This document shows positions 26,166 through 34,711 of a DNA stretch of 64,000 nucleotides, piece after piece. How positions within the stretch are numbered: position 1 is the first letter of the stretch; every line of letters begins with the position of its first letter. The DNA is from Melastoma dodecandrum. Taxonomy: Eukaryota > Streptophyta > Magnoliopsida > Myrtales > Melastomataceae. The notes under the pieces are model-generated. The model was not told the DNA's origin, did not search any database, and was given only the letters and a program-made list of their open reading frames with translations. Both the position numbers and the translations under genes were made by a program. Where the stretch lies: positions 1 to 64,000 of the forward strand of contig JARUPY010000414.1 in the NCBI GenBank assembly GCA_029817715.1, in the 5' to 3' direction.

Positions 26166-27811
26166 GTGGCCACCGCCTCCGGCACCCGATCGGCGGCCCG
26201 TGTGGCCCGGAGCGCCCGGACGAGGAGCAGCGCCGTCGGCAGCACGGTCAGCAGCCAGATCGGGAGCGCTGCGGCCCGCTGCGCCGCCAACGCGTCCGTG
26301 CCCCATCCCATCGCGCCGTACCAGTCGGCGAGGAGCAGTCCCGACCCGACGGCGATCGCTCCGGCCGCCGCCGACTCGAGCACGAGCAGACCGACGAGCA
26401 CGCCCACCACTGCGCGTCGGGGCGCGTCGGGCGCGGTCAGCGCATCGATCAGCAGCACACCGGCGAGCAGGACGAGCGCGCTCGAGGCCTCCCGCCCGAC
26501 CGGGTCCGTGAGGCTCCAGCGCAGCAGGTCCGTGCCGAGGAGCAGGAGGGGGACGAGGACCGCAGCTGCCCCCGCGACGACGGGGTGCAGCGGTGCCGGT
26601 GCACCGGACACCGGGAGCGCCTCCCGCGGGCGGGCGCCCGAGAGCAGGAGCGGCACGAGCAGCAGGAGGGTCGCCTGCTGCAGCAGCTGCGCGGTGACCA
26701 CGGTCGGCGCGTAGACCGCGGGCGCGCCGCTCGTGAGCCAGACGAGCATCAGCACCCCGGCGAGCCAGGACGCCCAGCGTCGTGCCGGCCACGGGCCGCG
26801 GCGGCGGACCACCGCGCCTGCCGCGACCAGGAGCCCGGCCGCGACGACGAGCCACAGCGGATCCGGCAGCCAGGCGCCGAGTACGGGCGCGAGGTCGGGC
26901 GGGGCGGGCAGCGGCGACCCGGTGAGGATCTCCGCGGGAGAGGTCCGCGGGGGCACGCTCGGCGCGCCCTGCAGCACCGCCCCGGCGGCGCCGAGACCGG
27001 TGCCGGCGGCGAGGAGGACGAGCTGGAGGCCGCCGGATCGCCGGCCAGTCGCGGCACCCGCCACCGCGACCGCGCCGGCCAGCGCGACCGCGCCCGTCGC
27101 CCACAGGGACGCCGGATCGATCGCACCGTCACCCAGGAGCGCGGGGAGCGCCGCGACGCCGGCGACCGCGGCCGCCCCGGCGGCGAGGACGGGCAGGCCG
27201 GCGCGGGCCCGGCCGACCGCCAGGGCCCCGATCCAGGTCCCGATCGCGACGAGGCGCACGAGGCCCGCGCCGTCCAGCACCCGCTGCGCCCCGAGCGCCT
27301 CCCCCGCGATCGCGCTCTCCAGCGCGACCGGGATCACGGCGAGCGCGGCGAGCGGCCAGAGCACGACGATCCCGGCGGGGCCGCGGACCGCGACCAGCAG
27401 GGCCGTGAGCACCGCGGCGCACACCGTGGCGACGGCCCAGGTCCGGCCGATCGCCACGGTCGTGACGAAGGAGATCAGCCCGGGCCCGAACGACGACGAG
27501 TCGACGGCCGGCCCCACCCCCAGGTAGAGGACGAACGCCGTCGCGGCGGCGAGCACCGTCCAGAGCCCGGCGAGGAGGGCCGCCAGGTCCAGCAGACGGC
27601 TGCGGAGTCCCGCGTCCTCCACCCGCCCGAGCGCGACCGCCGCGACGATGCCGAGCACACCGGCGATCGACAGCACGAGCGTCGCCTGCAGCACGGCCCG
27701 GGTGACCGGGAGACCGTCCGCGGCGCCCGACATCGCGACCGGCGCGATCGCGGTGGCCAGCGCGACGACCGCGGCCGCCACGCTCGGCGCGACGCGGCGT
27801 GCGGGGTTCAT
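26162..27811 (-). CDS. CopD/CtaG-like polytopic membrane protein
   Basis: Bifunctional CopD-CtaG proteins combine a copper-transport-like membrane domain with a caa3 oxidase assembly domain. This 549-residue protein has about 14 helices. The first half resembles CopD (LYLGVGPAVDSSSFGPGLIS, RTWAVATVCAAVLTALLVAV). The second half resembles CtaG in layout (WLTSGAPAVYAPTVVTAQLL, DWYGAMGWGTDALAAQRAAA). The histidines that CtaG carries in the HxxQH helix read QLLQQ here, so metal binding may be lost or different. The ATG at 27809-27811 is chosen over one ten codons upstream because the family starts near it. Confidence 0.7.
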   Translation of the reverse strand: MNPARRVAPSVAAAVVALATAIAPVAMSGAADGLPVTRAVLQATLVLSIAGVLGIVAAVALGRVEDAGLRSRLLDLAALLAGLWTVLAAATAFVLYLGVGPAVDSSSFGPGLISFVTTVAIGRTWAVATVCAAVLTALLVAVRGPAGIVVLWPLAALAVIPVALESAIAGEALGAQRVLDGAGLVRLVAIGTWIGALAVGRARAGLPVLAAGAAAVAGVAALPALLGDGAIDPASLWATGAVALAGAVAVAGAATGRRSGGLQLVLLAAGTGLGAAGAVLQGAPSVPPRTSPAEILTGSPLPAPPDLAPVLGAWLPDPLWLVVAAGLLVAAGAVVRRRGPWPARRWASWLAGVLMLVWLTSGAPAVYAPTVVTAQLLQQATLLLLVPLLLSGARPREALPVSGAPAPLHPVVAGAAAVLVPLLLLGTDLLRWSLTDPVGREASSALVLLAGVLLIDALTAPDAPRRAVVGVLVGLLVLESAAAGAIAVGSGLLLADWYGAMGWGTDALAAQRAAALPIWLLTVLPTALLLVRALRATRAADRVPEAVAT

Positions 27812-27859
27812 CCCGACCAGGGTAGGCGGGTCGCCGGTCACCGCCCGACCGCGGAACGA

Positions 27860-27900
27860 CGAAGGCGCCCGCCCTCCCTCGGGGGGAGCGGGCGCCTTCG
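27860..27900 (-). terminator. hairpin terminator of the HU gene
   Basis: Arms CGAAGGCGCCCGC (27860-27872) and GCGGGCGCCTTCG (27888-27900) are perfect, with a further CCTC/GGGG pairing in the loop. It begins 16 bases after the HU stop on the minus strand. No T tract follows, as is common in actinobacteria. Confidence 0.8.
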
Positions 27901-27915
27901 CGCCGGACGCCGTCG

Positions 27916-28200
27916 TTACTTGACGGCGGCCTTCAGCTTGCTGCCGGCGCTGATCTTGACCGACTTGCTCGCGGCGATCTCGATCGGCTCGCCCGTCTGC
28001 GGGTTGCGGCCCGTACGAGCGGCGCGCGAGGTCTGCTCCACGGCGAGCCAGCCCGGGATCGTCACCATGGTGCCGCAGGCGACCGACTTCGCGAGCTGCG
28101 AGAACACGGCGTCGAGGACGCTGTTCACGGTGGCCTGCGACTGCTGCGTGTCAGCCGCGACGGCCTGCACGAGCTCGGTGCGGTTCAGGGTGTCTGCCAT
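27916..28200 (-). CDS. hup: HU-family DNA-binding protein
   Basis: Small histone-like protein that bends and compacts DNA. The 94 residues begin MADTLNRTELVQAVAADTQQ and carry the HU pattern VTIPGWLAVEQTSRAARTGR with RNPQTGEPIEIAASKSVKIS, including the DNA-intercalating proline region. There is no lysine/alanine-rich C-terminal tail as found in mycobacterial HupB. Followed by a clear hairpin terminator. Confidence 0.95.
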   Translation of the reverse strand: MADTLNRTELVQAVAADTQQSQATVNSVLDAVFSQLAKSVACGTMVTIPGWLAVEQTSRAARTGRNPQTGEPIEIAASKSVKISAGSKLKAAVK

Positions 28201-28318
28201 ATGCGTCGTCCTCCTCGAGTCGGACGGTCAGGCCGCGCGATGGCGGCGGGTCTGCGGGAGTCGGTCCGAGACGGATCCGTCCTGCGCTCCGGCGTGTCGG
28301 CCGGAACCACGCGGAAAC

Positions 28319-28624
28319 CTACCAGGAAGACTTCGTGATGCCCGGGAGTTCGCCGCGATGCGCCATCTCGCGGAAGCGCACGCGGGAGATCCCGAACTTG
28401 CTGAGGTTGCCGCGGGGGCGACCGTCGACGGCGTCGCGGTTGCGGAGGCGGACCGGCGACGCGTCGCGCGGCAGCTTCTGCAGGCCGACACGAGCGGCCT
28501 CACGCGACTCGTCCGTGCCGTTCGGGTCGACGAGCGCCTTCTTCAGCTCGAGACGCTTCTCGGCGTAGCGCGCGATGATGACGGCGCGCTGGTCGTTCTT
28601 GGCGATCTTGCTCTTCTTGGCCAT
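28319..28624 (-). CDS. rpsN: 30S ribosomal protein S14, zinc-independent (long) type
   Basis: Binds 16S rRNA in the small-subunit head. The 101-residue form reads [40 protein letters not shown] and [20 protein letters not shown]. It lacks the CxxC pairs of the 61-residue zinc-binding S14. Third gene of the rpmB-rpmG-rpsN unit. Confidence 0.95.
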   Translation of the reverse strand: MAKKSKIAKNDQRAVIIARYAEKRLELKKALVDPNGTDESREAARVGLQKLPRDASPVRLRNRDAVDGRPRGNLSKFGISRVRFREMAHRGELPGITKSSW

Positions 28625-28626
28625 GC

Positions 28627-28794
28627 TTAACGCTCCTCACGGAAATCGACGTGCTTGCGGATCACCGGGTCGTACTTCTTGAGCACGAGACGATCGGGAT
28701 TGTTGCGACGGTTCTTGCGGGTCACGTACGTGTACCCGGTGCCGGCGGTCGACTTGAGCTTGATGATCGGCCGGACGTCCTGCTGGCGGGCCAT
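28627..28794 (-). CDS. rpmG: 50S ribosomal protein L33, zinc-independent type
   Basis: Fifty-five residues starting [20 protein letters not shown], then [20 protein letters not shown] and a basic tail. No cysteines are present, so this is the form without a zinc ribbon. The ATG at 28792-28794 shares a base with the rpmB stop, and its TAA (28627-28629) lies two bases before rpsN. Confidence 0.93.
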   Translation of the reverse strand: MARQQDVRPIIKLKSTAGTGYTYVTRKNRRNNPDRLVLKKYDPVIRKHVDFREER

Positions 28795-29030
28795 CAGATC
28801 TTCTCCCCGCGGGCCAGGATCGCCGCCACGACGCTCTCGATGCCGCGCGCGTCGATGACCTTCATGCCCTTGGCCGAGACCGTGAGCGTGACGGTGCGCC
28901 TGAGCGACGGCACGTAGTACTTCTTCTTCTGCACGTTGATGTCGAACCGGCGACGGTTGCGTCGGTGCGAGTGCGAGATGGTGTTGCCGAAGCCGGGACC
29001 GGCTCCGGTCACCTGGCAGACTGCTGCCAC
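28794..29030 (-). CDS. rpmB: 50S ribosomal protein L28
   Basis: Seventy-eight residues from a GTG at 29028-29030 preceded by [29 protein letters not shown], then [20 protein letters not shown] and [20 protein letters not shown]. Only one cysteine is present, so no zinc knuckle. First gene of a three-gene ribosomal unit next to the zinc regulator and transporter. Confidence 0.93.
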   Translation of the reverse strand: MAAVCQVTGAGPGFGNTISHSHRRNRRRFDINVQKKKYYVPSLRRTVTLTVSAKGMKVIDARGIESVVAAILARGEKI

Positions 29031-29255
29031 GGGTTCCTCCTCATACCGTGCACATGACGGATCATGCGCACCCAAGATCACTTGTCTGCAGGCACCCCGG
29101 GTGCGGGACGCCCACTGCCGCGGATGCGGCCGGTCGGAGAGCCTAGCAGAGCCCCCGACCGGGGCTCGCCGCCGGCCGGTCCGCACACGTGCAACGCATC
29201 CGGACGTGAAACGCCGAGATTCGAACACGTGATTGTGTTTCAGAGCGCGATCGGG
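29031..29255. other. gap between fur-family gene and rpmB
   Basis: No gene is seen in this stretch. The arms CCGGTCGG (29130-29137) and CCGACCGG (29155-29162) could form a terminator for the upstream zur/znu-direction transcript, and the AT-richer part near 29215-29245 may hold the rpmB promoter. I see no clear Zur box here. Confidence 0.45.
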
Positions 29256-29642
29256 TCAGTTCGACCCCGCGCAGGCCTCGCAAGTTCCGAACACATCGAC
29301 GACGTGCTGCGGGTCGCGGAAGCCGTTCGCGGCGGCCACGCCGGCCGCCCACGCCTCGATGTCGTCCGCCTCGATCTCGACCGTGCGACCGCACGAGCGG
29401 CAGATCAGGTGATGGTGGTGGCCGGGGGAGGCGCAGGCCCGGTAGAGGCTCTCCCCCTCCGCCTGCAGCGAGTCCGCCTCGCCCTCCTCCGCCAGGTCGG
29501 CCAGCGCCCGGTACACGGTCGCCAGCCCGATGGGGGAGCCGCCGGCCCGCAGTTGGGAGTGCAGGGCCTGGGCGCTGACGAAGTCGTCCCGCCCGGTCAG
29601 CGCCTCCTGCACCGCGGTGCGCTGCCACGTCCGCCGCTTCAT
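29256..29642 (-). CDS. zur: Fur-family regulator, probable Zur
   Basis: Metal-dependent repressor. The 128 residues read MKRRTWQRTAVQEALTGRDD with the winged helix GLATVYRALADLAEEGEADS, then the metal sites CASPGHHHHLICRSCGRTVE and CEACAGSN, giving two CxxC pairs for structural zinc and the HHHH sensing region. The ATG at 29640-29642 overlaps the znuB stop, placing it in the zinc-transporter operon. A Zur-type box lies upstream of znuA, so it probably represses its own operon when zinc is plentiful. Confidence 0.9.
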   Translation of the reverse strand: MKRRTWQRTAVQEALTGRDDFVSAQALHSQLRAGGSPIGLATVYRALADLAEEGEADSLQAEGESLYRACASPGHHHHLICRSCGRTVEIEADDIEAWAAGVAAANGFRDPQHVVDVFGTCEACAGSN

Positions 29643-30478
29643 GCGGCCGAGCGTACGCGCGACGCGCGGCGCCCTCCGGCGATCCGGCACACCAGGTAGA
29701 TGAGGAACGAGATCGTCGTCACGTACGGGCTGATCGGGATCGCGGCACCGAGCGCGAGCAGGATCCCACCGACCACGGACACGGTCGCGAACAGCATGCT
29801 GAGCAGGCTCACCGCCAGGGGCCCGGAGGCGATCCGGAGCGCAGCGGCCGCCGGCGTCACGAGCAGCGCGAGCACGAGCAGCGCCCCGACGGTCTGCACC
29901 GCGACCGACACGGTGAGGGCCAGCAGCACCATGAACACCATCGAGAGGGCGCGCGTCGGCACGCCGCGGGCGACCGCGACCTCCTCGTCCACGCTCGCGA
30001 AGAGCAGCGGCCGCCAGATCAGCAGCAGCGTGACGAGCACCACGAGCGAGACCGCGATGAGCACGAGGACCTGCGGACCGTCGACGGACACGACCTGCCC
30101 GGTCAGCAGCCCGAAGCGGTTCGCCGACCGGCCCGAGTACAGCGCGAGGAACAGGATGCCGAGCCCGAGCCCCGCCGGCATCAGCACGCCGATCACGGAG
30201 TTCCGCTCGCGGGCCCGGACGCCGAGCAGGCCGATCAGGAGCGCGGCCGCGACCGAGCCGACGACGGACCCGACGACCACGTCCGCGCCGAGCAGCAGCG
30301 CACCGGCCGCGCCCGCGAACGACAGCTCGCTGATGCCGTGCACCGCGAACGGGAGGTCCCTGGCCATCACGAAGAAGCCGACGAGGCCGCCCACGATCCC
30401 GAGCAGCGCCCCCGCGATCAGCGAGTTCGTGACGAGGCCGAGCAGGGCCCCGTAGTCGGTGAAGTCGAAGAGCGTCAC
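29639..30478 (-). CDS. znuB: zinc ABC transporter permease
   Basis: Inner-membrane subunit for zinc (or manganese) uptake. The 279 residues contain eight or nine helices and the ABC-3 permease pattern AVHGISELSFAGAAGALLLG and ALLVLALLVTPAAAALRIAS. The GTG at 30476-30478 overlaps the znuC stop (GTGA), showing translational coupling. Confidence 0.93.
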   Translation of the reverse strand: MTLFDFTDYGALLGLVTNSLIAGALLGIVGGLVGFFVMARDLPFAVHGISELSFAGAAGALLLGADVVVGSVVGSVAAALLIGLLGVRARERNSVIGVLMPAGLGLGILFLALYSGRSANRFGLLTGQVVSVDGPQVLVLIAVSLVVLVTLLLIWRPLLFASVDEEVAVARGVPTRALSMVFMVLLALTVSVAVQTVGALLVLALLVTPAAAALRIASGPLAVSLLSMLFATVSVVGGILLALGAAIPISPYVTTISFLIYLVCRIAGGRRASRVRSAA

Positions 30479-31269
30479 GAGACCGCGTCCGCGTGCTCGT
30501 GCGGGTCGTGCCCGGCGCCGACCACCACGACGCGGTCGTGGACGCGGACGACGTCGACGTGCGTGCGGTACAGCTCGCTGAGCACCGGGGAGGTCAGCAC
30601 CTCGTCGGGCGGCCCGATCCGCACCCGCCCGTCGACCAGGTAGACGACGCGGTCGACGTACTCGAGCACCGGGTTCACGTCGTGGGTCACGAACAGCACC
30701 GCGCTGCCGTGCTCGCGACGCTGACGCTCGATCAACCCGCTCACCGCCGCCTGGTTGGCGAGGTCGAGCGCGATGAGCGGCTCGTCGCAGAGCAACAGGG
30801 CCGGGTCGGCCGCGACCGCCTGCGCGACGCGGAGCCGCTGCTGCTCGCCGCCCGACAGCCGCCATGCAGCGCGGCCAGCGAAGCCGGTCGCGCCCACGTC
30901 CGCGACCAGCCGGGCGACGCGGCGGCGGTCCGCGCTCCTCCGGAACGGGAGCCCGAAGCGCGCGCCGTCGACCCCGAAGCCGACGAGATCCGCTCCCCGC
31001 ACCGGCGTCGCGGCGTCGAGCAGCCGCTGCTGCGGGATGTACCCGATCCGCCGGTCACCGCGGGACGGCGCCCGCCCGAGCACCCGCACGGTGCCGGCGG
31101 AGAGCGGCTGGGTGCCGAGCACCGCCTTCAGGAGGGTCGTCTTGCCGGAGCCGTTCGGGCCGAGCACGGCGACGAACTCCCCCGGCGCGACCGACAGGTC
31201 GAGATCGCGCCAGAGCGTCCGCCCGCCGAACGCGAGGCGCGCTCGGGCGAGCTCGATCGCCGCCGTCAT
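30475..31269 (-). CDS. znuC: zinc ABC transporter ATP-binding protein
   Basis: Cytoplasmic ATPase of the zinc importer. Walker A reads GPNGSGKTTLLKAVLG, the Q loop YIPQQR, the signature LSGGEQQRLRVAQAVA, Walker B ALLLCDEP and the switch histidine FVTHDVN. Length 264 residues, with a histidine-containing tail (GHDPHEHAD) that may bind metal. The ATG at 31267-31269 overlaps the znuA stop. Confidence 0.95.
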   Translation of the reverse strand: MTAAIELARARLAFGGRTLWRDLDLSVAPGEFVAVLGPNGSGKTTLLKAVLGTQPLSAGTVRVLGRAPSRGDRRIGYIPQQRLLDAATPVRGADLVGFGVDGARFGLPFRRSADRRRVARLVADVGATGFAGRAAWRLSGGEQQRLRVAQAVAADPALLLCDEPLIALDLANQAAVSGLIERQRREHGSAVLFVTHDVNPVLEYVDRVVYLVDGRVRIGPPDEVLTSPVLSELYRTHVDVVRVHDRVVVVGAGHDPHEHADAVS

Positions 31270-32159
31270 CCGCTCACCGCGGCCTTGAGCTGCGTGAGGT
31301 CGTCCTGCATCCACTGCAGGTAATCCTGCCCGGCCGGCAGCGTCTCCCGCACACCGACGACCGGGACCCCGGCCTGCTTGGCCGCGGTCAGCACCTGCTG
31401 GGTCGTCGACCCCGTCGTCTGCTCGTTGTAGGCGAGCACCGCCACGCGGTGCCCGCTCAGCAGCGCGAGCTGCTCCCGCAGCACGGCGGGGGCCACGTCG
31501 TTGCCCGCCTCGATGGCGCTGCTGAAGGCCGCGGGCGTCCGGTTCACCAGGCCGAGCGCGGCGGTCATGTACAGCGGCACGGGCTCCGTGATCGCGACGC
31601 CCTTCCCCGCGGCGACGGTCCGGATCGACGCCTCCGTCGACTCCAGGGCGGCGATCCTCGTCGTGAACGTCTTCAGGTTCGCGGCGAACACCGCCTTCTT
31701 CGCCGGAGCGACCTTCGTCAGCTCCCCCGCGATGACGCCCGCCACCTTCGCGACGACGGGCAGGTCGTACCAGAGGTGCTCGTTGAACCCCCCCGTCGCC
31801 GGCTTCTGCGGGAGCCCGGAGGCGTCGACCGCGTTCACGACCACGGTCGAGGAGGGTGCGTTCTTCAGCAGCTGGGCGAGGAAGTCGTCGTACCCGCCGC
31901 CGTTCTCGACGACGAGCTGCGCCCGCGACACCTCGAGCTGGTTCCGGGGGTCCGCCTGGTACTGGTGGGGGTCGCGAGCCGGGTCGCTGATGATCGACGT
32001 CACCTGCACGGCCGAGCCGCCGACCTGCGTGACGATGTCGCCCCACACGTCGGTCGACGCGACGACCCGGACCTTGCCGCTCGAGGTGGCCGCCGCGGTG
32101 CCGGAGCACCCCGCGAGCAGCAGGACGGGGACGAGCAGGAGGGGGAGGTACCGCTTCAC
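31266..32159 (-). CDS. znuA: zinc-binding lipoprotein of the ABC importer
   Basis: Extracellular substrate-binding protein tethered by a lipid. The signal peptide ends in the lipobox LLAGC, with the cysteine at about residue 18. The mature part reads VRVVASTDVWGDIVTQVGGS, SDPARDPHQYQADPRN with a metal histidine, GGFNEHLWYDLPVV with a second histidine, and VLAYNEQTTGS. Length 297 residues. It lacks the long histidine-rich loop of some ZnuA proteins. First gene of znuA-znuC-znuB-zur, with a Zur-type box 22 bases upstream. Confidence 0.93.
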   Translation of the reverse strand: MKRYLPLLLVPVLLLAGCSGTAAATSSGKVRVVASTDVWGDIVTQVGGSAVQVTSIISDPARDPHQYQADPRNQLEVSRAQLVVENGGGYDDFLAQLLKNAPSSTVVVNAVDASGLPQKPATGGFNEHLWYDLPVVAKVAGVIAGELTKVAPAKKAVFAANLKTFTTRIAALESTEASIRTVAAGKGVAITEPVPLYMTAALGLVNRTPAAFSSAIEAGNDVAPAVLREQLALLSGHRVAVLAYNEQTTGSTTQQVLTAAKQAGVPVVGVRETLPAGQDYLQWMQDDLTQLKAAVSG

Positions 32160-32178
32160 GTCGACGACGCTAGCGGTT

Positions 32179-32198
32179 AGTGGTAATCATTCTCAAAT
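32179..32198. promoter_or_regulatory. Zur-type box upstream of znuA
   Basis: The sequence TGGTAATCATTCTCAA (32181-32196), read on the minus strand as TTGAGAATGATTACCA, resembles the actinobacterial Zur consensus TGAAAATGATTTTCA, with a near-symmetric centre AATGATT. It is an AT-rich island 22-37 bases upstream of the znuA ATG, where it would cover the promoter. Confidence 0.75.
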
Positions 32199-32204
32199 TG
32201 ATGC

Positions 32205-32399
32205 CGAGGTGCGTGCGCTGGGGGCCTCCGGCGGGGCCGGTCGCATCCATCGACGAGCTTCATCTCCACGGATAAGGGGATCCGGCGTCACGTCTTCGAC
32301 CGAGGTCGAACATCTGCGCCGGATCCCCTTATCCGTGAAGATCCGACCGATGATGGATGCGACTGATCCCGCCGGAGGCCACCAGCGCACCACCGAAGG
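32205..32399. repeat. large nested inverted repeat, family C, between znuA and the E2 gene
   Basis: Three stem pairs share one centre. The inner arms CACGGATAAGGGGATCCGGC plus G (32267-32287) and their exact complement (32317-32337) are 21 bp. The middle arms GTCGCATCCATC (32240-32251) and GATGGATGCGAC (32352-32363) are perfect. The outer arms include GGCCTCCGGCGGG on the left (about 32223-32236) and its complement on the right (about 32367-32381), continuing with small differences to about 32399. The loop holds TTCGACC/GGTCGAA. The total span is about 195 bp. The inner stem is homologous to the palindrome in the crt operon. Confidence 0.9.
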
Positions 32400-32424
32400 T
32401 GCACCGGGATCATCGCTCCGCTCG

Positions 32425-33727
32425 TCAATCCAGGAGCAGCGCCGGCTCCTCCACCACGGCGGCGACGTCCGCCAGGAAGCGCGACGCGACGTCGCCGTCG
32501 ACGACGCGATGGTCGAAGCTCGCGCCGATCGTCGTCACGTAGCGCGGCACGACCTCCCCGTCCACGACCCAGGGCTTCTGCCGGATCGTTCCGAGCGCCA
32601 CGAGCGAGACCTCGCCCGGGTTCAGGATCGGCGTGCCGGTGTCCATCCCGAAGCTGCCCAGGTTCGTGATCGTGATCGTGCCCTGCGCCATGTCCGCCGG
32701 CGTCGTCTTCCCGTCGCGGGCCGTGATCACCAGCTGCTCGAGCGCGCCGGCGAGGTTCCGCATGGAGAGCGCCTGCGCGTCCTTCACGTTCGGCACGATG
32801 AGCCCGCGCGGCGTGGCCGCCGCGATGCCCAGGTTGACGTAGTGGTGCACCACGATCTCGCTGTCGGTCCACGTCGAGTTGACCGTGGGGTTTCCTCCGG
32901 ACCGCCCAGATCACGGCCTTCGCCATGACGAGCAGCGGCGAGATCTTCACGGTGGCGAAGTCGGGCGAGGCCTTCAGCCGCTTCGTGTACTCCATCGTCC
33001 TCGTGGCGTCGACGTCCACGAAGACGCTCACGTGCGGCGCCGTGAACGCGCTCTTCACCATCGCGGCGGCGATCGCCTTGCGCACGCCCTTCACGGGGAT
33101 GCGCTCCTCGCGGTTGGAGGGCCACGCCGGCGTCTCGACGTTGCGGAACACGCTCTCCTGCTGCTTGGTGCGGAGGACGTCGTCCCTCGTCACCTCACCG
33201 GACGGCCCGCTCGGCGCCACGCGGCCGAGATCGACCCCGAGGTCCTTCGCGAGCTTCCGGATCGGGGGCTTCACCGGCGCCGCGACGGGCGCGCGCGGCG
33301 GCACGGGGCTGGCGACCGGCCCGCGCCGCTGCCCGCGGCGGCTCTTCGCGTGCGTGTCCGTGCCGTAGCCGACGAGCACGGAGCCGGAGCCCTCGTCGGT
33401 CTGCGCCTCGGGCTCCAGCACCTGCACCTCGACCGGCGAGGCCGCCTGCGCGGGCGTCTGGAGCGGAGAGGCCAGCTGCTCGGCGGCGCCGGAGGCGACC
33501 GCGACGATCGGCGTGCCGACCGCGACCGTGTCGCCCTCCGCGACGAGCAGCTCGGCGACCGTGCCCGCGTACGGCGACGGCAGCTCGACGAGCGACTTCG
33601 CGGTCTCGATCTCGACGATCACCTGGTTGACGGCGACCTCGTCGCCCGGGGCGACCTTCCAGGAGACGATCTCCGCCTCCGTGAGTCCCTCCCCGACGTC
33701 GGGCAGGGCGAACCGGGACGTAGTCAT
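32425..33727 (-). CDS. 2-oxoacid dehydrogenase E2 (lipoyl acyltransferase), one-base insertion
   Basis: Core acyltransferase of a branched-chain or pyruvate dehydrogenase complex. A single lipoyl domain (residues 1-80) carries the lipoate lysine in [15 protein letters not shown]. After a linker comes the E1/E3-binding domain ([20 protein letters not shown]), then the catalytic domain with [20 protein letters not shown] and the active-site [15 protein letters not shown]. An extra T at 32891-32893 shifts the frame within VIWAVRRNPTVN. Corrected length is 433 residues. Last gene of the E1alpha-E1beta-E2 unit, starting nine bases after E1beta. Confidence 0.92.
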
Positions 33728-33736
33728 GCTGGTCTC

Positions 33737-34711
33737 CTAGTACGCGAAGGCGCGGTCGACGGCTTCGAGCACGCGATCCGCGTCGGGCAGGTGGAGCTTC
33801 TCGAGTCTCGCAGGAGGGAACGGGATGTCGAACCCCGCGACCCGCAGCACGGGCGCCTCGAGCGAGTAGAACGCACGCTCGGTGAGCTGCGCCGCGATCT
33901 CGCCGCCGAGCCCGAGGAAGCCGGAGGCCTCGTGCGCGACGACCGCGCGGCCCGTCTTCTCCACGGATGCGACGATCGGCTCCCAGTCGATGGGGGACAG
34001 GGACCGCACGTCGACGACCTCGAGGCTGCGGCCCTCCTCGGCGGCGATCTCCGCCGCGGTGAGCAGCACGCTGACCATCGGGCCGTACCCGATCAGGGTG
34101 GCGTCGGTGCCGGCCCGGACCACCCGGGAGGCGTGCAGGTCGACGGCCGGCGCGGCCAGGTCGACCTCGCCCTTCGGCCAGTACCGACCCTTCGGCTCGA
34201 AGAACATCACCGGGTCGTTCGACGCGATCGCCTGCTGGATCATCCAGTACGCGTCGTTCGGGGTCGACGGGCTCACGACGCGCAGGCCGGCGGTGTGGGC
34301 GAACAGCGCCTCCGGGCTCTCCTGGTGGTGCTCCACGGCGCCGATGTGGCCGCCGAACGGGACCCGGATCACGACGGGCAGCTGCAGCGCGCCCTCGTAC
34401 CGGTTCGTCAGCTTCGCGAGCTGCGAGGTGATCTGGTCGAACCCGGGGTAGATGAAGCCGTCGAACTGGATCTCGCAGACCGGGCGGTAGCCGCGCATCG
34501 CGAGGCCGATCGCGGTGCCGACGATGCCGGACTCGGCGAGCGGGGTGTCGAAGACCCGCTTCTCCCCGAACTCGGTCTGCAGCCCCTCCGCGACGCGGAA
34601 GACGCCGCCGAGCGTGCCGATGTCCTCCCCCATGATCAGGACCCGGTCGTCGTCGGCGAGGGCCTTGCGCAGGCCCGCGTTCAGCGCCTTGACCATCGGC
34701 ATCGCGGTCAC
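33737..34711 (-). CDS. 2-oxoacid dehydrogenase E1 beta subunit
   Basis: Pairs with E1alpha to form the thiamine-diphosphate decarboxylase. The 324 residues read VLIMGEDIGTLGGVFRVAEG, KRVFDTPLAESGIVGTAIGL, FGGHIGAVEHHQESPEALFA and VVDVRSLSPIDWEPIVASVE, with a C-terminal FDIPFPPARLEKLHLPD. The GTG at 34709-34711 overlaps the E1alpha stop. Alpha-beta-E2 organisation without an E3 gene suggests a branched-chain-type complex sharing a lipoamide dehydrogenase encoded elsewhere. Pyruvate specificity cannot be excluded. Confidence 0.93.
   Translation of the reverse strand: MTAMPMVKALNAGLRKALADDDRVLIMGEDIGTLGGVFRVAEGLQTEFGEKRVFDTPLAESGIVGTAIGLAMRGYRPVCEIQFDGFIYPGFDQITSQLAKLTNRYEGALQLPVVIRVPFGGHIGAVEHHQESPEALFAHTAGLRVVSPSTPNDAYWMIQQAIASNDPVMFFEPKGRYWPKGEVDLAAPAVDLHASRVVRAGTDATLIGYGPMVSVLLTAAEIAAEEGRSLEVVDVRSLSPIDWEPIVASVEKTGRAVVAHEASGFLGLGGEIAAQLTERAFYSLEAPVLRVAGFDIPFPPARLEKLHLPDADRVLEAVDRAFAY

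Noticed and set aside
29031..29255. A riboswitch or second Zur box before rpmB
   Set aside because: No recognisable riboswitch core and no TGAAAATGATTTTCA-like symmetry. Only a short terminator-like stem is visible.
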